From NCBI GenBank assembly GCA_958299035.1, contig CATQJL010000112.1, positions 69,223,117 to 69,287,116 on the forward strand: a stretch of DNA of 64,000 bases, in the 5' to 3' direction. Below the pieces are notes generated by a model that saw only the letters and a program-made list of their open reading frames with translations, had not been told where the DNA came from and did not search any database. The DNA is from Cylicocyclus nassatus (lineage: Eukaryota; Nematoda; Chromadorea; Rhabditida; Strongylidae). This document shows, one piece after another, positions 46,451-55,481 of the stretch. Position numbers and translations under genes: made by a program. Positions within the stretch are counted from its first letter, which is position 1. Every line of letters begins with the position of its first letter.

Positions 46451-46483
46451 GACCTTACATTTCGACAATGTCGTCGTCATCAG
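46451..46483 (-). ncRNA. hammerhead-like motif in PLE 3' tail, left-arm copy
   Basis: Minus strand: CTGATGA, a GAC..GTC stem with a GACATT loop, GAAATG, then GTC and AATAAA. As in copy A, one extra base separates the core from stem II. GAAAC is changed to GAAAT in this copy. Confidence 0.4.
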
Positions 46484-47045
46484 AGGTCTGAAAACGGATT
46501 TAGGCTCTTTGACTTGCTCACCATACCTTCAAGCGCCTCCTCTCACTTTGTCAGTCTAGACCTAGTCTATAACTCGCATGAGATCCTCAACGTCACAAAA
46601 TGAACAAACCTCGACTCCACCGGCTAGCGACAAGCCGCACATTTGGTCGTAACGGACGTCACTGGGCGTCACCCAGTGAGTCAAGTCCTTTCATGTGCAA
46701 CCTTAAGCCCACATAATGATATGAAATGAATAGAGCTGAATCAAAGCTGTTAGACAAACATTCTTTTTGACGTTCATCTTTGGATTTCTTAGAGAAGTCC
46801 GTGCGGCTTTGAATATTTTCCTGGCGCAATTCTCAGTCTTGCATGCCTGTATCGTGCATTTGACTTCGAAACCGTTTCCGCAGTGCGCCTCGATCTTGTG
46901 CCGTCCCAGCGGTGCTGTTGGAGTCCCTCGCCTTTCGCTCGCTAAATTCTCTTTCAACCGTACACCTAGATTTCTACCCGTTTCATCGATTTAACAGTCT
47001 TGGTAGCTGAGACATTCTAGTTCGTACATCACACCAGTCTTTGTA

Positions 47046-47922
47046 TTGGGTTGTCCCGAAAGTTTTGTCGGTTTGTTTCATCGCTCACCAATACTCACAG
47101 AACACTACTCCATGGACGGCCTAGGTGTCATTCTATTCATTTTTGTGTCCTCTTTCTTATAGCTATATTTGTTCCCTAATCTACCCTTCTTTACGATGTT
47201 ATCGCCATGGCTTTTTGAACACCTCAGCAGTAGCGCCAAAAATTTCCCGAATTTTCAAAATTTTTATCTTGATATTTTCGATGAGCGCTGGTAACTTTAT
47301 GTAGGGCAAACCTTTGGCTACATTGTACCTATTTTAGATTACGTGGGCCACGTTTATAATGTCCGTAATAATTATTTATTTGAGAAAAACCGCGGCTTTT
47401 GAACATGTTTCATCACGTAAAATTACCAAAAATTCCAAAAAGCTGATTTTTGAAGCAAATCAAACTTGGTTATGTTGCATAAATGATGATAAATAACAAG
47501 CAAGTTTGAATTCGCAAAAACTCAAAAGCTTTCATGCTTTAGCTGCAATTGCGCGTTTCATGATTGCTAAAAACCAAGACCTCCGGAGAAACAATTTTTT
47601 AAAGTTAAAATTAGCTGATTAGGAGAATCTAGAAATATGAACTTGTAGCCCGAGAGTTGCTATATTTGACCCGTACTTAGTTTTTTTGAAACCTTGTAAT
47701 GAAATTTTTGAAAATTAGCTCAACTTTGAGCAGGTAAAATTGACAAAAGGAGAATTTTAGCAATTATCAAAAAAAAGCATACAAGATTATGGTACGAGGG
47801 TGTATCCATAAGAAAGAGAAGGAAAAGCTGCATCGAATGCACGTTGAAACTCACTCAAATCTTCATTGTGCATGGTTTTACAGTGGTTTGAAAAAACCCA
47901 CAAAAATTTCAGGACAACCTAA
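47046..47922. mobile_element. mariner-type non-autonomous element inserted in the left PLE arm
   Basis: Ends TTGGGTTGTCCCGAAAG and CAGGACAACCTAA, flanked by TA at 47044-47045 and 47923-47924. The matching site in the right arm (mirror near 51605-51620) has a single TA and no insert, so the boundaries are fixed by comparison. The interior matches 38794-39630. No transposase frame. Confidence 0.9.
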
Positions 47923-48485
47923 TATAATCTTTTGTTCTGCCGTAAGACAAACTATACAATGCTCTCATGCACTCATTATCGTAAAGTCTGTTACGCACCA
48001 AGTGCTTCTTCAAACAACTACTTGGGGTGCTAACAAGCATCACATCTTTCTGCAGTTGAGCTCTACGAATGCGTTGCCTAATTTGCCTACTAATTTCGTC
48101 TGAGATAAAGGGAATGCAAAGAGATATCTTATCGCAGTGCATTCGGGTATGTTTTGTGGAACGCGTACGTAAGCCACGTTGTTGTTCTTATAAAACATAT
48201 CCATTGTTGCACGCGATTTGTCCGTCCGATTTCTTCAAAGGTGTAAGAAGACAAACACTATACCGGCATCTATTTCAAAAAAGAAGATTGGACCAACATG
48301 TGGAGTTTCTGATGGTCATCCGAGTATACGAAATATTTGTCAGTCGATGTGTAGCATCATCATCAAAAAAAGTATTTACTGAATAGTAGCATTCCAAATG
48401 TGATGCAAAAGAATTAGCATGTAAACGTCTTCTATCAGATGTAACTTGGAAGAGGAGTGAGAACGGATTACGGGAGATATGCGAT

Positions 48486-49044
48486 TTGATACGTCCTAGG
48501 GCTAAATCTACACTCCGTAACAAGTACGACCGACTCGCGGGCGCGCGGTCTAAGAAACCTCAATATGCCTCGAGCAGCCAATCTCCGCCTCCCAAGCTTG
48601 AAGATTTAGCCCAGGATACAGTGGAAGCGGAAAAAGTCACTATGGTAGGCGACGCTCATTTATTCTCGTGCGCACTTGAATCACTCAGTCTCGGTCCTTC
48701 ATTTTCGTCAGCACAGGACATTGGTCTCGCGGTCTATCGCAAGGTGACGGGAAGTTTGTTTAGGTTACGCGACTCATTACGGCATAGAGTTAGACAGAAT
48801 AGCAACTCCCAACAAATCTTGCAATTGAGTAGCAAATCCTTATTAACGGTGCCGTTCCCTTGCTCTTTTTACAGAATCACCGAACCTACCCTAGATGCTG
48901 ACAGCAGATTCCGAATTCTTTTGATGAAGATCCATAAAGCCTTGAGAAGGTCCGAACACGACGGCAAGACCAATTTGACACAGTACGAATGGAGAGGCTT
49001 TAATGAATTACGTTCTTTGAAAAGCATTCTATACGAATATCTGT
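48486..49044 (+). pseudogene. PLE N-terminal region
   Basis: An open frame reads from the R-P-R-A-K-S-T segment through L-E-S-L-S-L-G-P-S-F, which corresponds to the L-S-L-G-P-x-F motif found just before the RT fingers in PLEs, then Y-E-W-R-G-F-N-E-L and L-K-S-I-L-Y-E-Y-L. The sequence is continued after the TTAA insertion by S-D-K-G-G-E-F-I-V-M (49550-49579), the PLE motif with conserved D-K-G. Confidence 0.8.
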
Positions 49045-49048
49045 TAAC

Positions 49049-49545
49049 ACGTTGACGACGAGCCATTTTTTTGCGGTCTGTCCCTGTGGACGAGACGTTT
49101 CCATGCATCCCTACGCGTGGCCCATGTATGTATGCATGCATCCATGCACGAAGTACAAAATGTGCAAGCCCCGCCCCCTCTGGCAAGCTCCGCCCACTCG
49201 ACCAAAAATGTCGGAAATTGCCCAAATTTCAAGAATTTATGCCACTTTTGAAAAGTGGGCGGAGCTTGCAACTCAGGGGGCGGAGCTTTCCTGACGGTGG
49301 GCGGGGCCTGGCTAGAAGCTGTTGAAGTCTTTGCGTTCATCTACAGCCTCATCCATGCTTTTTGTGAACAAAAGGATCCTTGTGAGAGGCATAAAAGTGG
49401 GCGGAGTTTGCCAAAAGGGGCGGGGCTAATACATGAAGTACATCTGAACCTATGTTGATTATATGAACAAAAACTGAGAGGATTGTACAGACAGTATTGA
49501 ATTTAAGGCCGCCGCGCACCATTGCGCGGCACTGTCGTCAACGTG
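49049..49545. mobile_element. piggyBac-like non-autonomous element, TTAA-flanked
   Basis: Ends CACGTTGACGACGAG and CTGTCGTCAACGTG are inverted repeats directly flanked by TTAA (49045-49048, 49546-49549), the target duplicated by piggyBac-type transposases. It interrupts PLE copy B between L-L and S-D-K-G-G. The interior has repeated GGGCGGAGC/GGGCGGGG boxes and no transposase. Confidence 0.8.
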
Positions 49546-49549
49546 TTAA

Positions 49550-50110
49550 GTGATAAAGGAGGCGAATTTATCGTGATGCCGCAGACTTTAGAACAACAAA
49601 TCGCTGAACTGCATTTAGCTGACTCGACAGTCTATAGTCCTGTCTCTAAGAAAAATTATCAGAGCTAATATAGAAACTAAACTACGTTTGGGCTAACGTG
49701 GGAAGATGTGCTGGCTTAGATAATGGTTTGTAAGCAGGTTGAAGTTAGATTCTCTGTGGTGCCCAGTTTTCTAACATCTGATAAAAACACGCAAAACTGC
49801 ATTGCACGATTTACGCTCTATTTCACCGGAAGTCTTTAAGATTCGACCCATAATCAGCTGTGTTGAAAGACCAACGGATCGTATCTCATCGTTTCTGAAT
49901 AAAACCGTGAGGCAACTCTTGACAAGGGTACCCGCGCACTTATTATACTCAGCAATTCCTAGAGCAGCTGCACAAGACGAAGTTTGAACATAATGCTTTC
50001 ATGGAGTCCTTTGATGCGACTTCCCTGTACACCAGTGTTCACAATAATACATTACAAGCTCTTTCGGAGATGTTGGATAAGCACATGACGACGATCTGTA
50101 CCTTTGGACT
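49550..50110 (+). pseudogene. PLE reverse transcriptase, N-terminal half
   Basis: S-D-K-G-G-E-F-I-V-M at the start. The frame 49802-49987 reads V-F-K-I-R-P-I-I-S-C-V-E-R-P-T (PLE R-P-I-V-S motif), then in another frame S-F-D-A-T-S-L-Y-T-S-V, the catalytic-Asp box (50008-50040). A frameshift separates these parts. Confidence 0.8.
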
Positions 50111-50826
50111 AAGGGCCGCATGCACTAACCTCCCCGCTGGGGAGGGGATCGCAGCTTAAAAGAAAGTTTTATATTTCGAAACTCCAGATACCTGGATTAC
50201 ACATTGTGTACCTATCCGTAAGTATTCCTACTACCCTTCACTATGAACATGTTGAACAGGAGCGAGAAGCTGTACGAACCGCATTTTCCAGCTTTTGTAT
50301 GATCCCTGATGATCCCCGGCGCTTTTCTTAAAAGTCATTTTTCTTTCTCCGAAGTTAACGAAAACCTTCCAAAGTTGTACCGAACATTCAACACAACACT
50401 GCTAAGCATGTTGCTGATGAGAACAAATGAGTTTTTGAAAAGTCGAATTTTTAGGTAAACCTCAAATTTCGACCTGCGGATCATCGAAAATTTCATGGCT
50501 TTAAAATATCATTTGTTCTTATCAGCAACTTGCTTAGCACTGTCGGTTTAGATAATCTGCACAACTTTGGAGGTTTTTCGTTAACTTCGGAGTTAGAAAA
50601 ATGACTTCAAAGAAAAGCGCCGGGGATCATCAGGGATCATACTAAAGCTGGAAAATGCGGTTCGCACAGCTTCTCGCTCCTCTTCAACATGTTTATAGTG
50701 ACGGGTAGTAGGAATACTTACGGATAGGTACACAATGTGAAATCCAGGTATCTGGAGTTTTGAAATATAAAGCTTTCTTTTAAGCTGCGATCCCCTCCTC
50801 GAGGGGAGGTTAGTGCATGCGGCCCT
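50111..50826. mobile_element. foldback element inserted in PLE RT
   Basis: An almost perfect 716-bp palindrome starting AAGGGCCGCATGCACTAACC and ending in the mirror, with inner arms around GGATCGCAGCTTAAAAGAAAG. It separates C-T-F-G-L from the following PLE coding. Similar end sequence (GGCATGCATCC..CTCCGCTGGGGA) appears near 56549-56575. Confidence 0.85.
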
Positions 50827-51870
50827 AAGTCAAATGCAAGTACTGACCCTCTTTCAGGCATGTTTACATTGTAGCATGTTATAATGGTGTGGGAGATATT
50901 TCTCTCAGATACGAGGACTTGTAATTGGCCAACGCCTGGCGTCAGTCCTCGCGGTATGCTTCATGAGTAAAATTGTAGAGCCAATGCTTTATGCCATTGA
51001 TGTATTGTCGCTACATCGATGACTGCTGTGTGCTAACATCAACTCAATTCGAAATGGATGAGTTATTTAAGGTGCTAAACCAGCAGTCCCAATACATCAA
51101 GCTCACACGAAAAACCCCTCGGAACGGATACCTTAGCACCCAGATTACCTTATTCGATGGTGTTTTCCATGTTGGGTGGAAGCTGTAAGAATATTTTGGT
51201 CCATGCAAGATCAGCTCACTCCGTAGAAATGAAAAGAGCAGTAATCCATAATATGATGAGAACGGTGTGCATGGATTACGAAGAGCGCTTGACCATGAAA
51301 GCTTGCATCATAAATCGCGTGCAACAATAGATATATTTTATAAAAACAACAACGTGACTTACGTGCGCGTTTAACAAAACATACCCGAATGACCGTGATA
51401 AGATATCTCTTTGCATTCCCTTTATCTCAGACGAAATTAGTAGGCAAATTAAGCAATGCATTCGTAAGGCTCAACTACAGAAAGATGTAATGCTTGTTAA
51501 CACCCCAAGTAGTAGTTTGAAGAAGCAGTTGGTGCGTAACAGACTTTATGATAACGAGTGCATGAGAGCATTGTATAATTTTTCTTACGGCAGAACAGGA
51601 GATTATACAAAGATTGGTGTGATGTACGAACTAGAATGTCTCAGCTGCCAAGAGCGAAAGGCGAGGGACTCCAACAGCACCGCTGGGAGGAAGACACAAG
51701 ATCGAGGCGCACTGCGGAAACGATTTCGAAGTCAAATGCACGATACTGGCATGCAAGACTGAGATTTGCGCCAGGAAAATATTCAAAGCCGCAGGGACTT
51801 CTCTAAGAAATCCAAAGATGAACGTCAAAAAGAATGTTTGTCTAACAGCTTTGATTCAGCTCTAATCATA
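50827..51870 (+). pseudogene. PLE reverse transcriptase C-half, linker and GIY-YIG-side region
   Basis: G-L-V-I-G-Q-R-L-A-P-V-L-A (50918-50955), Y-I-D-D-C-C-V (51011-51031) and F-D-G-V-F-H-V are RT motifs. The linker has S-A-H-S and K-R-A-V. The frame around 51400-51762 reads I-S-L-C-I-P-F-I-S-D-E-I, L-V-R-N-R-L-Y-D-N-E-C-M and Y-E-L-E-C-L-S-C (GIY-side strand region), then A-C-K-T-E and N-P-K-M-N. A clear Y-x-G-E-T-G box is not present, so part of the nuclease has been deleted. Confidence 0.8.
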
Positions 51871-53412
51871 TCATTATGTGGGCTTAACGTTGCACATAAA
51901 AGGCTTGACTCACTGGGTGACACCCAGTGACGTCCGTTAGGACCAAATGTGCGGCTTGTCGCCAGCCAGTGGAGTCGAGTTCGTTCGTTTCGTGACGTTG
52001 AGGATCTCATGCGAGTTATAGACTAGGTCCAGACTGACAGAGTGAGAGGAGGCGCTTGAAGGTATGGTGAGCAAGTCAAAGAGCCTAAATCCGTTTTCAG
52101 ACCTGATGACGACGACATTGTAGAAACGTAAGGTCAATAAATTCATTACAGAATCTCCACCTCAGAATCTGAAGGCAGAGAGTACTGACACGATTACTCT
52201 ACAAAAATCTTATGTCATGTTTGTTTATCCTATATACAAAGCTAAATCTGTTTGTGTCTGTCTGCATGTCTGTATGTCTGTACATATGTTTCAAATAGAA
52301 AATTCCTTTTTTGAACCGATCCCGACCAAACCTGGCACACATACACTTCGGGTCGAGGCTGATGTCGTAGGCTACTTTCCGTTATCGATCGATATCGGTT
52401 TTATCGACTTTGCAAAGTTTGAGCCACTTCTGGGAGTTGTCAGAGGGGTAATCAAGCATGCTGGTTACGAATACAATATTATTTTTCAAAGTTATCAATT
52501 ACTTCTATCTCAAAGCTCGAAGAGGGTTGTAATTAACACAGTGAGGTAAGTGGGCATGCCGATTACGACAATATTATTTTTCAAAATTATCAAATACTTC
52601 CATCGGTTTTATCGATTTTTTTGCAAAGTTCGAGCTACGATGGAATCGGCACAGGGCCCGGCACGAGTCGGTTTCTAGGGTTTCGGAATACAAACTTTCT
52701 TCTAACTTTCGGAAGTTTTACGAAGTCCTCCTTGACCTACCTACTCGAGGAAAGACGAAAACAAGAGAGATTTAGTCTGAAACAAAACGTGAGGTAAGAG
52801 TGAAAATCCAAATTAAAGTTGAATTTTACGCATGCACAAGGTTTGGCATTGAAGCACGGTGTTTAATAAAGCGACTGATGAAGAAAGTGAGGCGAAAAAC
52901 AAAAAAGGCAATGTTATAAAAATGTCTCAATTCAGTGCTCAGGGATAGATTTTTGATCGAGGAATCCGTCTATGACAGAAAAATCAAAAACTATGTGAAG
53001 TGATAGTATTATATGCTCCAGACGGTCTCATCGTCTGGTGGCCGTCTGGAGACGGACTGAATTTAAGGTATTACCTTCACATAAGTTACTAAAGCTTTTT
53101 ATTTAATTGCAGATACTTTTTTCATGTATACAGTTCAGTTTTGATGTCACATAATGCTGTGTGCCCTGTAGACAAGCAATTTTTTCATTTCACTTTCAAA
53201 TCTTTTCCTTGTTTTCAAATCGCGCGCGCTTTTGGCCATATACGATGGAACTTGTCAATCGTGTGATGACCTGTTCGAAAAGCTTGTGTTCGACTAAATG
53301 GCGCTTATTCTTGTCGCTAGGACCGACTGTCAAAAACGATATCTCCTTTGCTTTTTGCTCCAAAAACGAAGTCCAGCCTGCTTCCAGGCGATCTGTGCAG
53401 GACCATGAATTG
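51313..53412 (+). repeat. right arm of ~2-kb inverted repeat
   Basis: Mirror image of 45235-48218 minus the 877-bp mariner-type insertion. Includes the PLE C-terminal region, its 3' tail and most of Helitron-like copy 4. Divergence between arms is modest (scattered substitutions and small indels). Confidence 0.85.
52103..52135 (+). ncRNA. hammerhead-like motif in PLE 3' tail, copy B
   Basis: CTGATGA (52103-52109), a weak ACG/TGT stem around ACAT, GAAAC (52123-52127), GTC (52133-52135), then AATAAA. Same order as the three other tails. The stem II pairing is poorer than in copy A. Confidence 0.4.
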
Positions 53413-53565
53413 GCACAGGGGTAAGTGAGCATGCTGACTACTAACACAGCGGGAATATGAATTCGAAGTGTAGAAGTGGTTACAGGGAAAGTTTGTACAG
53501 GGATAGGGATGGGACTTCTATCATAGTATTTTGACAGGCCGGGCGGAGCCGGGTGAGCCAGCTAG
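52228..53565 (+). mobile_element. Helitron/Helentron-like element, copy 4
   Basis: Starts TCCTATATACAAAGC after A and ends GCCAGCTAG before T, with GC-rich GCCGGGCGGAGCCGGG just upstream of the end. The 5' third matches copies 1-3. The middle (52.7-53.4 kb) is foreign, resembling the foldback at 13558-15107 (AATCCGTCTATGACAG..ATGTGAAG). This is either a nested insertion or a captured segment. Confidence 0.75.
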
Positions 53566-54002
53566 TGCCTTATATATGCCAGATACCTTACATAAAACAT
53601 AACTTTTGAGTATGCAAAGAATGTATTATAATCAATCGAACAGCAAATTCCTTCTGATATACTTACCATAATTTCCATTTTCTTCAAGAGAAATGCCGTG
53701 AATTAGATATTAGCATGTCAATAGTTCTTCAAAAAAAGAAGCAAAATAGAGCGGAAGAAAGACAGTGAGAATGGGCTTATAATATACATTATCAGAGTCC
53801 TTGTAAACTCGAAAGGTATATATGCCTTGTGTTGTTGCCAGAAGTCACACCTGCTTTCTTCCTTTTGATATTTTCCGTTTGACTCACATAATTATCAATA
53901 GGCATAGAAAATTTTTACACTTTTCGCCAATCCCAGGAAGTTCCAATTTGTATTTAATTAGGAGACAGTGCGGTTTAGTTTGTATATCTTATGATTTTTA
54001 AC
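53566..54002. other. AT-rich upstream region of the CAP gene
   Basis: The Helitron-like copy 4 ends only about 490 bp before the ATG, so the proximal promoter of the CAP gene must lie here or inside the element. No specific operator was recognised. Confidence 0.5.
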
Positions 54003-54054
54003 CTCTATATAAGATTTGTTTTCTTTAGATCCGAGACCTCGCAAAAATAGCACG
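54003..54054 (+). promoter_or_regulatory. 5' leader of the CAP gene with candidate trans-splice acceptor
   Basis: A TATATAAG string (54006-54013) is followed by a pyrimidine-rich TTGTTTTCTTTAG ending at 54028, only 26 nt before the ATG. With no upstream exon evident, this is a plausible spliced-leader acceptor of the kind nematodes use, or a cis acceptor from an unseen exon. The SL assignment is inference; the splice-like string is seen directly. Confidence 0.45.
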
Positions 54055-55425
54055 ATGCTGTTGCTGCTGGTAATATTTCAGACATAAATAATTTCCCGAC
54101 TTAGACCATGTTTTCAGATGATCACAGTCTTTCTGCATACAGAAGAGGCGGGTAAGAAATCACGAGATTGAATTGGGGATTTTGATCTTTCGGGCTTCCT
54201 ATTTCATGTTGGGAAATGAAGAAAGTAAGCGTTGTCGATTTCAGCAACCGCAACCTGCAAACTCGATGCAACTGTGGTCGAGGCTGTCACAAAATCTCAC
54301 AATGAGCTCAGAGCAAACGTTGCCAAGCGCAACCTAAGCACTGCAATTTTTGGAGACATTCCTGGGTCAAAAACTCTTTTCAAGCTGGTAAGTGTAAAAT
54401 AAGCACGAAAATTTGAGTGAAAGGACATGCCTAGACTATGTTTCATATGATTGATTCGTGTGCTCAGCTGTCTCTCGGCATTATTTAGTTAACAACACAG
54501 AGTTCGCACTTTGAAGTTAACTTTTTGCAGAGGTATGATTGTGCAAACGAAGGACTTGCTCTCGCCACCATTGGAAACAAATGCAAGCATTCCAGCATTT
54601 ACATGGACAAAGTTGGAAGAGGCGAAAACTTTATTACGTATGGCGTCAACAAGAGCTGAGCAAGAACATTATGTTATGTCTATCTTCTTACAGATATAGA
54701 CTGGCTAAGAAACCAAGTTTAAGTAAACAAAAGGATCTTTTTGCGTTTGCGGTGGAAGACTGGACGGATACGGTAGAAGAACCTTTGAGCTCAGACGTGG
54801 TGTATACTGACACTTCCATGGAACCATTTGCTAATGTGAGCTTTCGCTAGCTTCCGTTATCCATTGCAAATTAAAAGTTTGATTTCTCTACATTTATAGA
54901 TGATCTACAACAAGACGCTGAACTTTGGCTGCTCATTTCTATTCTGTAACGAAACGAGCAAAGTTGCTCTTGCTTGCGTATACGATAACAGGTAAGCAAT
55001 TTACTTCGAGTCAAGGAATAAGAGCTCGGGATATCGCTCATCAAAATCGTGAGAAATTTTTTTAACTTTTTAGCGTAAACTCACGCTTCGTAAGTGCCAT
55101 CTGCTCTTATTGTAGTATATTACATTAAAAACTGAGAATTTTTTAGGCCAAAGGAAGGTGAACCGCTTTACTGGGCAGATTCGAAAAATAATGCTGGATG
55201 TCAAAAACCTGGACCCTGCAAAAAGGTTATCAAAGGAACAGATGTGAATTGCGATACCACCTATGGACTTTGTGATCAGGATCCCGCCACTACCACTACC
55301 AGTAAGTTAATGTTATAGTTAAAAGTGACTGAGTGGAATATTTTGCAATGATATATGAGCTCTTTCTTTCAGCTACTCCACAAGCAGCAGATACAACAGT
55401 CTCGACAGACGATACAGATGAGTAA
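54055..55425 (+). CDS. secreted CAP-domain (SCP/TAPS; ASP-like) protein, eight exons
   Basis: Exons at 54055-54069, 54118-54151, 54245-54387, 54531-54637, 54694-54835, 54900-54991, 55147-55301 and 55373-55425. All seven introns (48-155 nt) are GT-AG and every junction keeps frame, giving 246 residues ending in TAA. Residues 1-16 are a hydrophobic leader (MLLLL then ITVFL), so the product should be secreted. Family marks are the S-H-N-E-L-R helix (34-39), GENF (95-98), the D-W segment (122-123), F-A-N-M (145-148) followed by GC (157-158), and L-A-C-V-Y (171-175). The mature chain has 10 cysteines (21, 68, 82, 158, 163, 173, 196, 202, 213, 220), the number usual for single-CAP hookworm ASPs, then a Thr-rich acidic tail (226-246). 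Possible N-glycosylation sites are NLS 46, NKT 151 and NET 164. The usual cavity histidine of the H-[FY]-T-Q motif is not seen. In hookworms this family includes larval/adult secreted ASPs and host-cell or platelet-binding proteins; the ligand here is unknown. The 54638-54693 intron is the least certain, but reading through it meets a stop. Confidence 0.9.
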
Positions 55426-55475
55426 CGGTTGTGATTATAGAGCGTTAAAGACTTGAAAAACGAGTATGAGAGAGC

Positions 55476-55481
55476 AATAAA
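55476..55481 (+). terminator. polyadenylation signal AATAAA of the CAP gene
   Basis: A canonical AATAAA lies about 50 nt after the stop codon of the CAP gene, at the spacing usual for short nematode 3' UTRs. Confidence 0.65.

Larger units (their letters stand above)
45235..48218 (-). repeat. left arm of ~2-kb inverted repeat (PLE 3' half plus Helitron-like copy 5)
   Basis: Mirror of 51313-53412 once the 877-bp element at 47046-47922 is removed. Matching landmarks are the AAATCGCGTGCAAC edge (48216 / 51315), the PLE C-terminal coding block, the Helitron-like 5' end, and the GACTTCGTTTTT..AGGAGATATCG block (45268 / 53345). Confidence 0.85.
46400..48218 (-). mobile_element. PLE copy, 5'-truncated, minus strand
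   Basis: A minus-strand frame 47909-48142 reads D-K-I-S-L-C-I-P-F-I-S-D-E-I and L-V-R-N-R-L-Y-D-N-E-C-M. After the mariner-type insertion, 46703-46957 reads R-H-K-I-E-A-H-C-G-N, A-C-K-T-E and R-N-P-K-M-N, the end of the GIY-YIG region. These match PLE copy B at 51400-51860. The RT is absent. The 3' tail with the hammerhead-like motif follows at 46451-46483. Confidence 0.8.
48420..52227 (+). mobile_element. PLE copy B, nearly complete but interrupted
   Basis: Order: N-terminal RT-preceding region (48420-49044), TTAA-flanked insertion (49049-49545), RT N-half (49550-50110), foldback insertion (50111-50826), RT C-half with Y-I-D-D (50830-51190), linker (51190-51600), GIY-YIG-side region (51600-51870), and a 3' tail to 52227, where Helitron-like copy 4 begins. 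Several frameshifts remain after discounting the insertions. It lies head to head with the minus-strand copy ending at 48218. Confidence 0.85.
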
